From Paratinospora sagittata (lineage: Eukaryota; Streptophyta; Magnoliopsida; Ranunculales; Menispermaceae): a DNA stretch of 64,000 nt. A program made the translations under genes and the position numbers. The DNA lies in assembly GCA_035771175.1 (NCBI GenBank), contig CM069607.1:9129501-9193500 (forward strand). The letters are read 5' to 3'. Below the pieces are notes generated by a model. That model saw nothing but the letters and a program-made list of their open reading frames with translations, ran no database searches and was not told where the DNA came from. Of this stretch, positions 1-11,760 are shown piece after piece (position 1 is the stretch's first letter; every line of letters starts with the position of its first letter).

Positions 1-3000
1 TGTGGAGCCATAGAGAGGACACTCATCATAGTCACTCTCTCCAAAAGTCGCCACTCATGGGCCATCTGACATGCTACCACACCTGTCTCAACACGTTTCC
101 TGCTCAATGCATCAGCTACAACGTTGGCTTTTCCAGGATGATATTCCAGAGTGAAGTCATAATCTTTTAGGAATTCCAACCATCTACGTTGTCTCATATT
201 CAGTTCCTTCTGGTCAAACAAGTATTTCAGACTCTTATGGTCTGAATACAATGTGAACTTTTCCCCATAGAGGTAATGCCTCCACAACTTCAATGAAAAA
301 ACTACCGCTGCCAACTCCAAATCATGCACAGGATAGTTTTTCTCATGCACCTTCAACTGTCTAGATGCATAAGCAATTACTCTACCAGTCTGCATCAATA
401 CACAGCCTAAACCTGCATGTGATGCATCAGTGTAAATCACCAACTCTTTTCCAGGTTCTGGGAGCACTAAAACCGGGGCAGTAGTCAATTTTTTCTTCAG
501 TTCATTGAAAACATCCTCACATGCTGAAGTCCACACATATGGTATGTTTTTCTGAGTTAGCCTAGTAAGTGGAGTAGCCAATTTGGAAAAACCCTCCACA
601 AACCTTCTATAATAACCAGCTAGACCCAAAAAACTGTGAATTTCTGTCACTGTGGTTGGTCTTGGACAATTTATAATTGCCTCGACCTTAGCAGAATCAA
701 CAGAAATACCTTCAGCACTAATCACATGACCTAAAAATTTCACCTCATTTATCCAAAACTCACATTTGCTGAGCTTAGCATATAGCCTATGCTCTTTTAA
801 TGTCTGCAATGTGATCCGGAGGTGCTGCTCATGTTCCTCACGTGTTTTGGAATATATCAAAATATCGTCAATAAAGACAATAATGAAATGATCTAGATAT
901 GGTCTAAACACCCTCTGCATCAAATCCATAAACATCGCAGGTGCGTTCGTTAGCCCAAATGGCATGACCAAAAATTCATAATGACCATATCTCGTCCTGA
1001 AGGCAGTTTTCGGGACATCTTCTTCTCTAATCCTCAACTGATGGTAGCCTGATCTCAAATCAATCTTAGAGAAAAATTTCGCACCATTTAACTGATCAAA
1101 CAGATCATCAATGCGAGGTAGAGGATATTTGTTCTTAATTGTGACTTTGTTCAGCTGATGGTAATCTATACACAATCTCAGACTCCCGTCTTTCTTTTTC
1201 ACAAAAAGAACCGGTGCACCCCAAGGTGACATACTAGGGTTAATAAACCCTTTATTCAAAAGCTCTTCTATCTGCACCTTGAGTTCTTGCAACTCCTTCG
1301 GTGCCATCCGATAAGGTGGAATAGAGATAGGTTTAGTATCAGGCATTAGCTCAATAATGAAGTCAATTTCCCTCTTGGGTGGTAATCCCGGTAATTCTTC
1401 AGGAAACACATCGGGAAATTCACTCACTATTGGAATATTAGAAATCGGAATGCCTTGATACTTTTCTTCAAATGGCCTAATACTAGCCATGAGTGCAGTT
1501 TCTACATCAGTAGCCAGTCTGCCTCGGGTAGGTGGTCTGGTAGAAGTCATACCTCTGTAGACAACTGATGGCCGCCCATGGATCTGTAAGACAATCTGTT
1601 TATGGAAACAATCCACTTGGGCGTGATACGCCGCCAACCAGTCCATACCCAAAATAGCATCAAAATCAAGGAACTCTAACACCCTAAGGTTCACAAGCAT
1701 TTCTAGGTCCTCATATTTGACCACACAATTCATGCAAATCATGTCTGGGTAGATTCTCTCACCCGTAGCTGTACTCAAAATCAAAGGTGTACTAGCTCTA
1801 ACCACAGGCAATTTAAGTCTATCTACCACATGTCCAGATATGAATGATAACGTAGAACCAGAATCAATCAACACATGCAACATTATATCACAAATAGAAA
1901 TCATACCCTCAATCAGATTCTTACTGGCATCAGGATCTGGTTCAGTCACTGCCTTAGCTTGCTCCCTCGTACCAGATGTAACAGAAATAGCTGGAGCAGA
2001 AAATTGCCTCGGCGCAGAACACTGATTAGCCTTGTGGCCTTTCCCACCACATCTGAAGCAAGTAATAACGGGTCTCGGAACTGATGAGGCAGTCTGTGAC
2101 TGACTCTGTGATCTCACTGGAGTCTGATCTCCCTTATTGTACACTGCTGGAACAGATGCTACAGAAGCAGGAGAAACAAATGAATCAACTCCAGAATATC
2201 CACCACTGGACTTGGGTTTCTTATCTTTATTCCAAGGCTTCTTGTCCCACTTCTTTTTGAGTTTTCCTGACGATGGAAATGATGAAGCAGAAGGAAATAC
2301 AGGTACTGGCGGAATAGTCGTCGTCTTAGATCTAGCCGCAGCCTCAGCAGTCTCAAAATCCATAGCCTGCCTCAAAGCTTGATCATAAGTCGACACACCA
2401 GCCAAAGCTAATCCCTGCCGAATCTGATCTCGGAAACCATCCCTCAATCTCGCCATCCTCAAAGCATCGGTAGGTACTAACTCTGGAGCAAAAAGTGAAA
2501 GTCTAGTAAACTCATGCTCGTACTCTCGAACTGATCTACTACCCTGGGTCAACTGAATGAACTCATTTCGTCTCCGATCAACCTCTGATCGCGGGTAGTA
2601 AGTAGCATAAAACAACTCCTTAAATCTCATCCAAGTTTTGATCTCACCAAGAGATCTCTGAGTAGTTTCCCACCATTTATCAGCCGCATCAGCCAACTTA
2701 AATCTAGCCAGACGAACTCTGTCTCTGTCTAGAGCCTGCATATCGTTAAGGATGACCTCAATGCGCTGAATCCAACTCTCAGCATCCTCAAGCTTCAAAC
2801 TGCCTGAAAATGTTGGAGGTTCTCGTATCTTGAATGCTTTCATCTCTTTCTCATATCGTTTCTTCTCCTCAACCTCTTCACCAGACTCAGGAGTCGGTAC
2901 AGTAATTTCAGCAGGAGGAGTGACAGCCACGGCACCAACACTACTAGTGCCCACACCCTGAACAGCAGGTGCATCAACACGTGGCCTGTCTTGTTGCAGC

Positions 3001-3095
3001 TTGGTAATCATCTCAAAAAGTTGAGCATTCTGCTGCTGCTGGATAGTAACCATTTCCTCCAACCTCTTCAGCCTATCTTGATCGCTATGGTCCAT
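1..3095 (-). CDS. Gag-pol polyprotein of Ty3/gypsy element (partial, frame intact)
   Basis: I read this frame codon by codon from the ATG at 3095 to the window edge and found no stop: 1031 codons. Domains in order: N-terminal gag; retrotransposon gag core (about 2200-2800); a zinc knuckle [14 protein letters not shown] (about 2015-2060); aspartic protease with LIDSGS (about 1850-1870); reverse transcriptase with the [19 protein letters not shown] block (about 1190-1230) and catalytic FIDDIL (about 855-880); RNase H with [10 protein letters not shown] (about 410-440) and TDHKSLKYL. The last visible part, [16 protein letters not shown], precedes integrase in this family. The product would make virus-like particles and copy the element RNA. 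An uninterrupted frame this long suggests recent insertion. The chosen ATG is the first in frame after the primer site; the far end cannot be judged. Confidence 0.93.
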   Translation of the reverse strand, partial: MDHSDQDRLKRLEEMVTIQQQQNAQLFEMITKLQQDRPRVDAPAVQGVGTSSVGAVAVTPPAEITVPTPESGEEVEEKKRYEKEMKAFKIREPPTFSGSLKLEDAESWIQRIEVILNDMQALDRDRVRLARFKLADAADKWWETTQRSLGEIKTWMRFKELFYATYYPRSEVDRRRNEFIQLTQGSRSVREYEHEFTRLSLFAPELVPTDALRMARLRDGFRDQIRQGLALAGVSTYDQALRQAMDFETAEAAARSKTTTIPPVPVFPSASSFPSSGKLKKKWDKKPWNKDKKPKSSGGYSGVDSFVSPASVASVPAVYNKGDQTPVRSQSQSQTASSVPRPVITCFRCGGKGHKANQCSAPRQFSAPAISVTSGTREQAKAVTEPDPDASKNLIEGMISICDIMLHVLIDSGSTLSFISGHVVDRLKLPVVRASTPLILSTATGERIYPDMICMNCVVKYEDLEMLVNLRVLEFLDFDAILGMDWLAAYHAQVDCFHKQIVLQIHGRPSVVYRGMTSTRPPTRGRLATDVETALMASIRPFEEKYQGIPISNIPIVSEFPDVFPEELPGLPPKREIDFIIELMPDTKPISIPPYRMAPKELQELKVQIEELLNKGFINPSMSPWGAPVLFVKKKDGSLRLCIDYHQLNKVTIKNKYPLPRIDDLFDQLNGAKFFSKIDLRSGYHQLRIREEDVPKTAFRTRYGHYEFLVMPFGLTNAPAMFMDLMQRVFRPYLDHFIIVFIDDILIYSKTREEHEQHLRITLQTLKEHRLYAKLSKCEFWINEVKFLGHVISAEGISVDSAKVEAIINCPRPTTVTEIHSFLGLAGYYRRFVEGFSKLATPLTRLTQKNIPYVWTSACEDVFNELKKKLTTAPVLVLPEPGKELVIYTDASHAGLGCVLMQTGRVIAYASRQLKVHEKNYPVHDLELAAVVFSLKLWRHYLYGEKFTLYSDHKSLKYLFDQKELNMRQRRWLEFLKDYDFTLEYHPGKANVVADALSRKRVETGVVACQMAHEWRLLERVTMMSVLSMAP

Positions 3096-3290
3096 TGCTA
3101 ACCCTGATTTTGCCTTGCTTCAAAAAGCTGCAACGTCCATGGCAAAATACATTAGGCAGGGTAGCATACTATGGATATCATTATTCATAATCTAACTACC
3201 CATATAATACCCATACAATCAAACATAATATTCTAAAGTTTTTATCTTTCTTAAAGATTTGATAACTTGAACGTAGATATTCTCAACCTT

Positions 3291-3304
3291 AGGCTCTGAT
3301 ACCA
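3291..3304 (-). other. Primer binding site (tRNA-iMet)
   Basis: On the minus strand this reads TGGTATCAGAGCCT, complementary to the 3' end of plant initiator-methionine tRNA. It lies four bases inside the 5' LTR boundary, where minus-strand DNA synthesis starts. Confidence 0.9.
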
Positions 3305-3308
3305 ATAT

Positions 3309-6041
3309 TGTCGCGACCCCTTCCCGGGTGACGTCACGACCGGCACAGTACCCCAGAGAATGTCACAACCCGACAAACCTGAGGCACTGATAAGCCTCTA
3401 CTCAGAAGGTTACATACGATCCAAAGACATAATATGTATATGATCAGGATAGTTGAATTAAATACCGAGATATGGCATCATCATCCAGAATATGAGGTCA
3501 TCGACCCAATCCACAAGATTCGACTATCCTTACTATAAACATGGATATTTTATTATTATTCCATTTAGCATATACATATCGAAAGTTTCTCACGAACTAT
3601 ATGTTATATATCATAGTATCTGTGATAATTATACATTTACAAAACAAAACACAAATATCTTCTACTATTTTCCTTATGAGCAAATCAAAACTCACATCAA
3701 CAAGAAGTAAGGCAAGCTACACCAACTCTAATCCTTGCCCTTTCCTTTACGATCTGATCCTGAAAAATATAAGGGAAAATGGAATGAGCTCAACTAGCTC
3801 AGTGAGTACTTTTCACAAAAATCTCCACATATGCACTTATGTAAAACATGTATGTTACTTGAAATAACATTGGTAAATTGAAATGCATTAAGGAAATATA
3901 TGATACATGCTTCCAAACTAAAGATATCATTATGCATCATTTTCATAAAAATATGGAGAAAAGCCTCAACAGGAGGTCACATCATGATAACTTTGCCTAC
4001 ATTTCCCCCATTGTGCCATGGGTTCAAACCAACATGTTATCCAACTAATCCTTCTACCCTTACATTCCTTAGTGATTCGAAAAGTCCTTTTCACAAAATA
4101 CCAATCCAAGTATTTCGTTGGCACTTTTCCCTAAAGAACAAGTAAATAGAAAGAAATCCAACGCCAAGGTATTTAATCCTAAATACCTAAGGCCATGTTA
4201 ATGCATAAAATCCGTGCTCATGATCATAAATACAATGCACATATATAATATAATGCATATCATTCAATAATTCAATTTCATATATATACAATGCTATACA
4301 TGGAGAAGTAAGGTGAGAAATACTCACAAATCACAAAATTTGGCCCAAGTCCACATTTTTTTCACCAATTCACCAATACTTCAATTGTGTTCACAAATCC
4401 TCATCCAAGTCATAAGCCACCCACTGCAAATTACACATTACACACATACAAATGAATTCTAGAAAAATGAATTTAATCACTTGATTAATTACCAAGTATC
4501 CATAATCCATTCCCTTACCATTTCAGTTACTAAGATAGAATTTTCAGCACATGATCAAAGTATTCATTTGATCACCATGAACACAAAATGTCCATCTCTA
4601 TAAGTTAATCAATTTTATCCCTAAGCAAGTTACCTAAGCATTCTTCAAATGCTCTAACATTTCCAGCACTAAATTTTCAGCCAATTACCCATCAACTTGA
4701 TCAAAATCTATCATTGAACAACTTACCAATGTATTGCCATTGCCCAATTTCTAAATTTCCAGCACATGAATTTATCAACTAAAGCATCAATTAATCACTA
4801 ATTCAACCTAAATGTACTGGTAAGCATCTTACCAAATCATTCTCAAATCTGAAATTTTTCCAGCAACTTGTATACATCATTAACTCAAAATTTTACATAC
4901 TTTGCACTCCAATCTTTGTAATTTATCATCACAGAATAGTCAAGACCAATTTCCAATCATAAAACACTACAATTTCAGTCACTAAAATGGGTTCTAACAC
5001 CCTTGTTCATTCAGGTTTGGAATACCCAAATCAATGATAAAATTGTAGTGAATTGAGCCTCAATTACTTTACCAAGCAACAAGGAATTCTCTCTAATTGT
5101 TTCAACCAATAATAATGTACCATTTCAGCAAGTCAAATACATTAAATTACTACCATTCAATCACTGAAACTTAATGAATTTATCATTAGAAAACTTACCC
5201 ATAATCCAGAAATCAAACCCCCATTGTTTGAGCTTCAATTCACCTCAATTTCAATCCAACCTCATCACTTTCTAGTTTCAAACTAGCCATGGAAAGTTGT
5301 TGCATGTCACATATAATGTATAGAATGAAGAGGAGAGTTTGAATATGAAACTTTCACATCTAAAACTATGGATCTCACCTTCATGTGGAGCTCCAAAATC
5401 TCCTTCTTCTTCAACCGTATTCTCAATTTCTCTCAAGCTTAATATTCTGGTATGCACTTCACTTGCACATTTCAGCCACTAAACAATTCATGCCAACAAG
5501 CCAACATGTGTCAAAATGAGCTGATTTCAACTTGCCACCACTTTCACCTAGTTGCCAACACACAAACAAATCAACAAGTGGCTAATCCATCATGCCAACA
5601 AGCTACTAGGTGTCTAAATGAGTTCATGGTGGCTGAATTTGCTTAAGACACATGTTACATAGCATGCACAAGCCAATAGGTGTCTAAATGAGTTCATGGT
5701 GGCTGAGTTTGAGTAAGACACCTATTACATAACATGCACAAGCCACCTTATTTATTTAATTTCCATTCATTCCACTATTCATTTATTTAATGAGCATGTG
5801 AATATATTAGATTAATTTCCTAATTAACCATAACACATGTCATTTAACACCTAATTTATCATAACACATGATTATTGCATGTATTAGACCATTATACACT
5901 AATACATATCAAACACACAAATTTATTAAAATACCTCGTACACACAGTATACGAGTGTTATACACATCGACTACGTGTACAAGACTACGTATTGGCAGTC
6001 CACGTCATCATGACGTCAGGTGCGAAAAGTGGGTCGTTACA
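3309..6041 (-). repeat. 5' LTR of Ty3/gypsy element, 2733 bp
   Basis: The LTR is bounded by TG at 3309 and CA at 6041, with imperfect inverted termini (TGTCGCGACCC and, inverted, TGTAACGACCC). The primer site abuts its left edge. It contains palindromic TGACGTCA boxes at 3329-3336 and 6011-6018, and a duplicated stretch near 5600-5750 (repeats of ctaggtgtctaaatgagttc type). Short open frames inside it (for example 3492-3867 and 5868-6155) look like chance. The partner LTR is outside, so age cannot be estimated here. Confidence 0.88.
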
Positions 6042-6596
6042 CAATCCCTACAAGAAAAACCACCAGCAAGATTAGAGCAAGAAATCCAAGAACAAACAGC
6101 TCAAACCAAATGCACCACAACGATGCGGAGTAGGCAATACTTGCGATACTTTTAATCTTAGCAGAGGATTGAGGAAAATGAGCCAAGGAGAAACATTCTT
6201 CGCATGTGGCCAGGGCCTTAAAAATAAAGATTCCCAATGACGCCAAATGCATTTAAAAAAGAAATACTCAATGAACATATGACTAATGGTCTCGTGGCCA
6301 TTGAGACAAAACGAGCAGATTGAAGGAGAAAGATAAGATATAGGAAAACGATGCTACAATAGATCGTTAGTAGGCAATTTCCTGTAAATCAAAAGCCAAC
6401 CAAAAAACTTCACATTTGAAGAAATAAGAGCACTCCATATGAAGGGAAATAAAGAGGAGGATTGTGCGAAATCATCGATAGAAAGGAAGAAAAGAAAAGA
6501 TTTGCAAGAGTAATGACTGAAACTGTTGAGGTTCCCGACGGGAGAAGATGATAGGTGTACCGAGGACAAAATGTCAATGAGAAATGAGCAATCATC
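6042..6596 (-). pseudogene. LINE (L1-type) ORF2 remnant, zinc-binding region, downstream half
   Basis: Reading minus strand, the frames across 6635-6354 and 6278-6072 carry the pattern of the zf-RVT domain near the end of plant LINE ORF2 proteins: a W-S-A-L-I-S-S-N-V-K-F-F-G-W-L block, then L-P-T-N-D-L-L, then I-C-S-F-C-L-N-G-H-E-T-I-S-H-M-F (the C-x2-C...H zinc-binding region). Frames change and stop, so it is dead. It is cut on the right by a copia element and on the left by the Ty3/gypsy element. Its upstream half resumes at 11627. A domesticated RNase H-like gene carrying the same domain is the alternative. Confidence 0.7.
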
Positions 6597-6987
6597 TGTT
6601 ATGTGAAATCGTGGTAAAGCATGAAAGAAAAACAAGACAACAATATTTAACGTGGTTCGGCAAATTGCTTACGTCCACGGGAGGCAGCAAACTTGTATTT
6701 GAGATTACAAACTTCACCCTTAGGTAGATCTCACAGATTGGATCTCACAGAACGGATTTCTCAGATTAGATCTCTCAGAATATAAATTTTAAGAATGAAG
6801 TAAGGCCCTATTTATAGGAGTATTCATGGGCATTTTTGTAATTATAAATATATAATTTAATATATTTAAATAAACCTTTCGGCGCTGTCAAATTTCGGCG
6901 CCAAATGCGCCATCTATTTGCTGGCCGCCCACATGGGCGGCCACCAACAAATTAGTTGCCCGCCCATGTGTGAGGTGAACCCCAACA
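6597..6987 (-). repeat. Copia element 1, 3' LTR (391 bp)
   Basis: Starts TGTTATGTGAAATCG and ends CCCCAACA. It pairs with 11242-11626, with scattered differences and small length changes. The minus strand carries a TATA-like CTATAAATAGGG (about 6812), expected for the LTR promoter. Confidence 0.93.
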
Positions 6988-7003
6988 AATCTCCACCTCC
7001 ATC
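6988..7003 (-). other. Polypurine tract of copia element 1
   Basis: On the minus strand this reads gatggaggtggagatt directly before the 3' LTR, the position of the plus-strand primer. Confidence 0.8.
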
Positions 7004-7120
7004 TCATATGGAACAGGGCTTCTCCATACCTGCAACAATTTGTCAATTAAAGCTGCAGAGCAACAATCTTCACCGTGGCGAGCTTCCTTCAAAAAACTAT
7101 TGTTGCCTCCATTAGTGCCC

Positions 7121-9650
7121 TTAGGCACTCCGAGCTTGTGAGATGTTGATCAAGTCCAAACAATGTTGGAACTTGATCCCTGTAACCACCTTTGTAAGCA
7201 TATCTGCGGGGTTATCTGCAGTCTTGATCTTTTGCAGAAGAATACTCCCTTCTTCTACTATTTTTCGAACAAAATGAAAACGAACATCAATATGCTTCGT
7301 TCGACTGTGATGAACTTGTTTTTTTGCCAAACAAATGGCACTCTGGCTGTCGTAGAAAACTTCAACATTCTTCTGCACAATTCCCAAGTCTTTAGTCAAT
7401 CCATGAAGCCAGATTGCTTCCTTGAAAGCTTTCGTTACTGTCATGTACTCTACCTCTGTAGTAGACAAAACAACTGTTGACTGTAGTGTTGATCTCCAAC
7501 TCACTGGTCCTCCTGCTATAGTGAAAACATAACCAGTAGTAGATCTGCGCTTGTCAAGATTTCCAGCATAGTCCGAATCCACATATCCGATTAGATGCTT
7601 ACAACTTTTCTTATCTCTCTCGAACTTTAAACCAATATCTATAGTACCATGAATATACCGTAGAATCCACTTCACTGCTTGCCAGTAGCCTTTACCAGGG
7701 TTGTGCATGTAACGACTTACCATACTTACAGCATGTGAAATGTCAGGTCTGGTACACACCATAGCATACATCAAGGCACCAACTGCATTTGCATATAGAA
7801 TGTTCTCCATTTGCTTCTCCCGATCCTCAGAATTTGGTGACATTGATGTACTTAGCTTGAAATGTGGTGCCAATGGTGTGCTCACAGGTTTTGTGTCATT
7901 GCCAATGCCAAAAGTTTGAAGAACTTTCTTCAAATACTGAGTCTGAGTCAAACAGATTGTGCCTTTGGCCCTGTCTCAAGTTATCTCCATCCCGAGAATT
8001 TTTCTGGCCTCTCCAAGATCCTTCATTTCAAACTCCGAGCTCAATTGAGCCTTCAGCTTGTTGATCTCCACCTTGCTTTTAGATGCAATTAACATATCAT
8101 CTACATATAAAAGCAAGTAGATAAATGTACCATCTTGAAGTTTGCGATAGTAGACACAATGATCAAACTGACTCCGGGTATATTTCTGCCCTCGGATGAA
8201 GCTGTCAAATCGCTTGTACCACTGTCTCGGTGACTGCTTCAGGCCATACAATGACTTGCTCAACTTGCAAGTCCAATTCTCTCTTCCTGGTACTTTGAAT
8301 CCGTCTGGTTGAGACATATATATCTCATCTTCCAAATTACCATGCAAAAAAGCAGTTTTGACATCGAGTTGGGCTAACTCGAGATCAAACTGTGCAACCA
8401 AAGCCAATAATATTTGAATTGATGAATGCTTAACAACAGGTGAGAATACCTCATTGTAGTCAATTCCTTCATTTTGAGCGTAGCCTTTTACTACCAGTCT
8501 GGTTTTGTATCGGACACTATCTGTGCTGGGAGAGCCTTCCTTCTTAGCGAAAATCCATTTGCAGCCAATTGGTTTCTTTCCTTTCGGAAGTGGAACCAAC
8601 TTCCAAGTCTGATTCTGATGGAGTGATTTCATCTCCTCATTCATTACCATTTTCCACTTATCACTTTCCATACTCTGAATAACATCTTTGTAATTGTATA
8701 GAATATCATCTCCGGTGACTGGAAATGCATATGCAACCATGTCAGTGTACCGAGCAGGTTTGCGGATTTCTCTTCTTGGTCGACTGGTGGCAATTGATTC
8801 TGGTTGTTGACTGATGTCTGGTCCTGGAGCTTCCACCTCAACTGAGATTTCCTCCTCGTCTTCTTTAGGATTGTTGGATATCTCTGCTGACTTGCCAGGA
8901 GTTACTGGAATATCTAACTCCACCTGCTGATGCAAATCTGGATCTCGATTTTCTTTATCAGAAACTGTATGCTTTGACATCACAGATTCATCAAAAGTTA
9001 CATCTCGACTTAGTACAATCTTCTTTGACTCAGGGTTCCATAGTCGGAAAGCCTTAACTCATTCATTAAAGCCAATGAAAATCGCTTTCTTGGACCTAAG
9101 ATCCAGATTGGATTCCTTTACATGGAAATATGCAGTGCATCCAAAAATGCGCAGAGAATTATAATCTGAAACGGGTTGTCCAGACCATACCTCCTTAGGA
9201 GTTTTGCCATCTAGTGCTGTTGCAGGAAGTCTATTGATGATATAAGAGGCATATGACAAAGCTTCAGCCCAAAATGCCTTGCTCAGTCCAGAATGAGATA
9301 ACATGCAGCGAACTTTATCTACCAAAGTACGATTTATGCGTTCAGCAACACCGTTTTGTTGTGGCGTGCCTGGTACTGTGAAATGTCTGACTATCCGTTC
9401 ATTCTCACAAATTTTTTGAAATGGGTCTGACTTGTATTCTCCTCCATTATCAGATCTGAGCTTCTTAATATTCCTTCCCGTTTGGGTTTCTACCATTTTC
9501 TTCCATATAAGAAAGATATCTAGCACTTCATCTTTATGCTTCATGGTATAAACCCAAACATAGCGTGAGAAATCATCAATGAAAGTAACAAACCAACGTT
9601 TACCTCCCAATGAAGTATATCGAGAGGGTCCCCAAACGTCGATTCGGACA
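7121..9650 (-). pseudogene. Copia element 1 pol remnant: integrase core, RT, RNase H
   Basis: Minus-strand blocks 9610-9059, 8983-7976 and 7951-7121 share one reading frame and are separated only by single stop codons near 9059 and 7976. The first is an integrase core (FVTFIDDFSRYVW, then LRSDNGGEYKS, GTPQQNGVAERINRT). The second is the copia reverse transcriptase (WKLVPLPKGKKPIGCKWIF, and catalytic LLYVDDMLIAS near 8100-8130). The third is the copia RNase H (YVDSDYAGNLDKRRSTTGY, KHIDVRFHFVR). The frame starts abruptly near 9650, where protease and the zinc-binding N-terminus of integrase are deleted. RT and RNase H look otherwise conserved, so decay is modest. Confidence 0.92.
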
Positions 9651-10513
9651 CATATGATAGGAACATCCAGAATCTAATATCCATCTATCAGACTGATTGT
9701 CCATAGATGAAACTGAGAATGCAGAATCTTCTTCAGATTTCTGTGCCACATTTGCATCTGTCTTGCCCTTATTTAGACAATCTTTCTTCCAGTGCCCCTT
9801 TTGGTGACAATAGGCACATTCATCCTTTGCAAGACATTGACGTGATGAAGGTCCTTTTGACTTTGAGCGAGATCGGCACTGGATCTATCAGATTTGTTGA
9901 TAGCCCTGCCTCTGGATACCGTCAAGGCTTCTGGTGATGCTTCCTTGTTATCGAGCTGGTCATTCCTTCGATACTCGTTGTTCTCCAAAATATTTGAAAC
10001 ATCACTGAATTTAACATCATCTTTACCATATAGCAAAGTTGTTGTTAAATGTTCATAACTTTCAGGTAACGCGTTTAACAACAATAGTGCATTATCCTCA
10101 TCACTAATTTCAACATCAAGATTTTGTAGATCAGCGAGAATCTTGTTGAAATTATCAAGATGCTCAATCATGGGAGTATTTTTCTTGTACTGAAAACGAA
10201 AGAACTTCTTCTTCAGGTAGAGTCTGTTCTCTATGCTTTTCGTCATGTACTTGTCCTCCAGTTTCTTTCAGAGACTTGTTGCCATAGTCTCTTTAATGAC
10301 AAAGTACTTCTGATCTTTTGCCAAACAGAGTCTGATTGCTCCACAAGCTTGACGATTTACGAAATTTCAATCATCATCGGACATATCCTTGGGCTTGGTT
10401 TCCAAGGCGATATGTGATCCTTCCCGGAATAATAGATCTTGAACTTCGCATTGCCACATGCCAAAGTTGTTGGTGCGGTTGAATTTCTTCACCTCGAACT
10501 TTGCGTTGGACAT
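9651..10513 (-). pseudogene. Copia element 1 gag and start of protease
   Basis: From the ATG at 10513 the frame reads typical copia gag (KFNRTNNFGMWQCEV, then ALLLLNALPESYEHLTTTLL, about 10100). Two TGA codons interrupt it where the family has Trp-like positions (near 10370 and 10265). A frameshift near 9800-9850 moves the zinc knuckle CAYCHQKGHWKKDC (about 9775-9825) into another frame. The protease active-site block WILDSGCSYHMC appears near 9660-9700 and then stops at the deletion joint. The protein would have packaged element RNA; it cannot now be made in full. Confidence 0.88.
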
Positions 10514-10797
10514 CGAACTTCTTTGTCAAGGCTTGCTTGTGATTGCAGTATCTTTTGGGATTTCCTCCGCCATTAAGACCGAAGATATGTATGACGCCGA
10601 AAAGTGCTTGAAAAATGATAAACGACTCCAACTAAGCTATATCAATAACTTAGGAGCTAAATCTGCAGAAACTGATTGAACGGTTGCGTCCGGAACGGTC
10701 GAAAATGGTGGAAACGAGTCTGACTTTGCTGAAATCAGACGAAAAATGAGTCGGATATGGTTGGTCAACCGAAAATGAATTCGGTCAACTGTTGGCC

Positions 10798-10925
10798 GAA
10801 ACGGGCTGGGCCGGGATGAACCGTATCGGGCCGAAATGGGCTGAGAGAGGGTTAGGCTGAGATGAACAGTATCGGGTCGAATTGGGCTGAGAGCGGGCTG
10901 GGCCTGGATGAACAGTATCGGCCGA
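10798..10925. repeat. G+C-rich minisatellite in the copia 1 leader
   Basis: Three imperfect units of about 35-46 bp, each with gatgaac(c/a)(g/a)gtatcgg-like cores and gggctga/gggctgg starts, lie between primer site and gag. They are strikingly G+C-rich beside the surrounding A+T-rich DNA. Confidence 0.8.
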
Positions 10926-11224
10926 ATCGGATCCTTGGGTCATATCCGGGTCAGAACTTGGATTCGGATTGGAACCTTCTTCTTCCCTGCGCACACGTTT
11001 CTGCAAAAAAAATTTGCAGAGTACAGGGATCAAACTTTGATCGGCTCCTGGGAACTCGTTTCTTGTCCGTTTTTCTCGTCGTTTATTGCGTTGGACTCTT
11101 GGAAACGAGAGCTACCTCCACGGGTAATCAGAAAACAGTTTCGATCACTTTTACGAAATATCGAAATTTCGACGCAGTCTCAAAAAATTCGACAGAGGGT
11201 TCGTTTTCTTCCAAAGCTTCACCT

Positions 11225-11238
11225 AGGCTCTGATATCA
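11225..11238 (-). other. Primer binding site of copia element 1 (tRNA-iMet)
   Basis: On the minus strand this reads TGATATCAGAGCCT, one base different from the canonical TGGTATCAGAGCC, three bases inside the 5' LTR. Confidence 0.85.
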
Positions 11239-11241
11239 ATT

Positions 11242-11626
11242 TGTTATGCGAAATCGTGGTAAAGCATGAAAGAAAAACAAGACAACAATATTTAACGTGG
11301 TTCGGCAAATTGTCTACGTCCACAGGAGGCAGAAACTTGTATTTGAGATTACAAACTTTACCCTTAGGTGGATCTCACAGAATGGATATCTCAGATTAGA
11401 TCTCTCAGAATATAAATTTCAAGAATGAAGTAAGACTCTATTTATAGGAGTATTAAGAGGTATTTTTGTAATTATAAATATATAATTTAATATATTTAAA
11501 TAAATCTTTTGGCGCATTCGGCGCTGTCAAATTTTGACGCCGAATGTGCCATCTATTTGCTGGCAGCCCACATGGGCGGTCACCAACAAATTAGTTGGCC
11601 GCCCATATGTGAGGTGGACCCCAACA
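11242..11626 (-). repeat. Copia element 1, 5' LTR (385 bp)
   Basis: TGTTATGCGAAATCG to CCCCAACA, matching the left LTR at 6597-6987 along its full length. It is followed by the target-site copy tcatc (11627-11631). Confidence 0.93.
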
Positions 11627-11760
11627 TCATCAGTGGCACGCCAACAAGGAGGACGGGAGAAGTGGAAGTCCCAAGCCACCAGATGTTCCATGTCAAGTTT
11701 TAAAATTAATGATTTGGTGCTTGAAATTATATATTGTGTTTAGCCCTTGCTGCCTAATAT
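11627..11760 (-). pseudogene. LINE ORF2 remnant, upstream half
   Basis: On the minus strand the sequence just right of the copia element reads a W-D-F-H-F-S-R-P type block that normally precedes the LINE zinc-binding region. Removing the copia element and one tcatc copy joins it to the fragment ending at 6596. The true 5' limit of the LINE is unclear; sequence beyond about 11760 is A+T-rich with no visible coding. Confidence 0.6.

Larger units (their letters stand above)
1..6041 (-). mobile_element. Ty3/gypsy LTR retrotransposon, Tekay/Del-like, left part outside window
   Basis: Read on the minus strand, the order is 5' LTR (6041-3309), tRNA-iMet primer site (3304-3291), a leader of about 200 bp, then one open gag-pol frame from 3095 past the left edge. 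The 2.7-kb LTR, single gag-pol frame and CX2CX4HX4C knuckle fit the chromovirus Tekay/Del lineage; the lineage call is by family knowledge. RNase H is the last domain seen, so integrase, any chromodomain and the 3' LTR are outside. The bases after the LTR (6042-6046, caatc) are the candidate target duplication. The element sits inside a LINE remnant that resumes at 6042. Confidence 0.93.
6597..11626 (-). mobile_element. Ty1/copia LTR retrotransposon, full length but defective
   Basis: Two similar LTRs (6597-6987 and 11242-11626) frame a minus-strand gag-pol remnant. The 5-bp target duplication tcatc is present on both sides (6592-6596 and 11627-11631), so both ends are exact. Primer site and polypurine tract lie where expected for minus orientation. 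The element is 5030 bp; it has lost most of protease and the N-terminal half of integrase, and carries nonsense codons and a frameshift. It interrupts the LINE remnant. Confidence 0.95.

Noticed and set aside
5868..6155. 95-aa ORF crossing the gypsy LTR end
   Set aside because: It spans an insertion boundary between LTR and LINE, so it cannot be an old gene.
10862..11399. Plus-strand ORFs of 123 and 163 aa
   Set aside because: They lie antisense in the copia 1 leader and LTR, in G+C-rich repeat sequence with few stops; no protein features.
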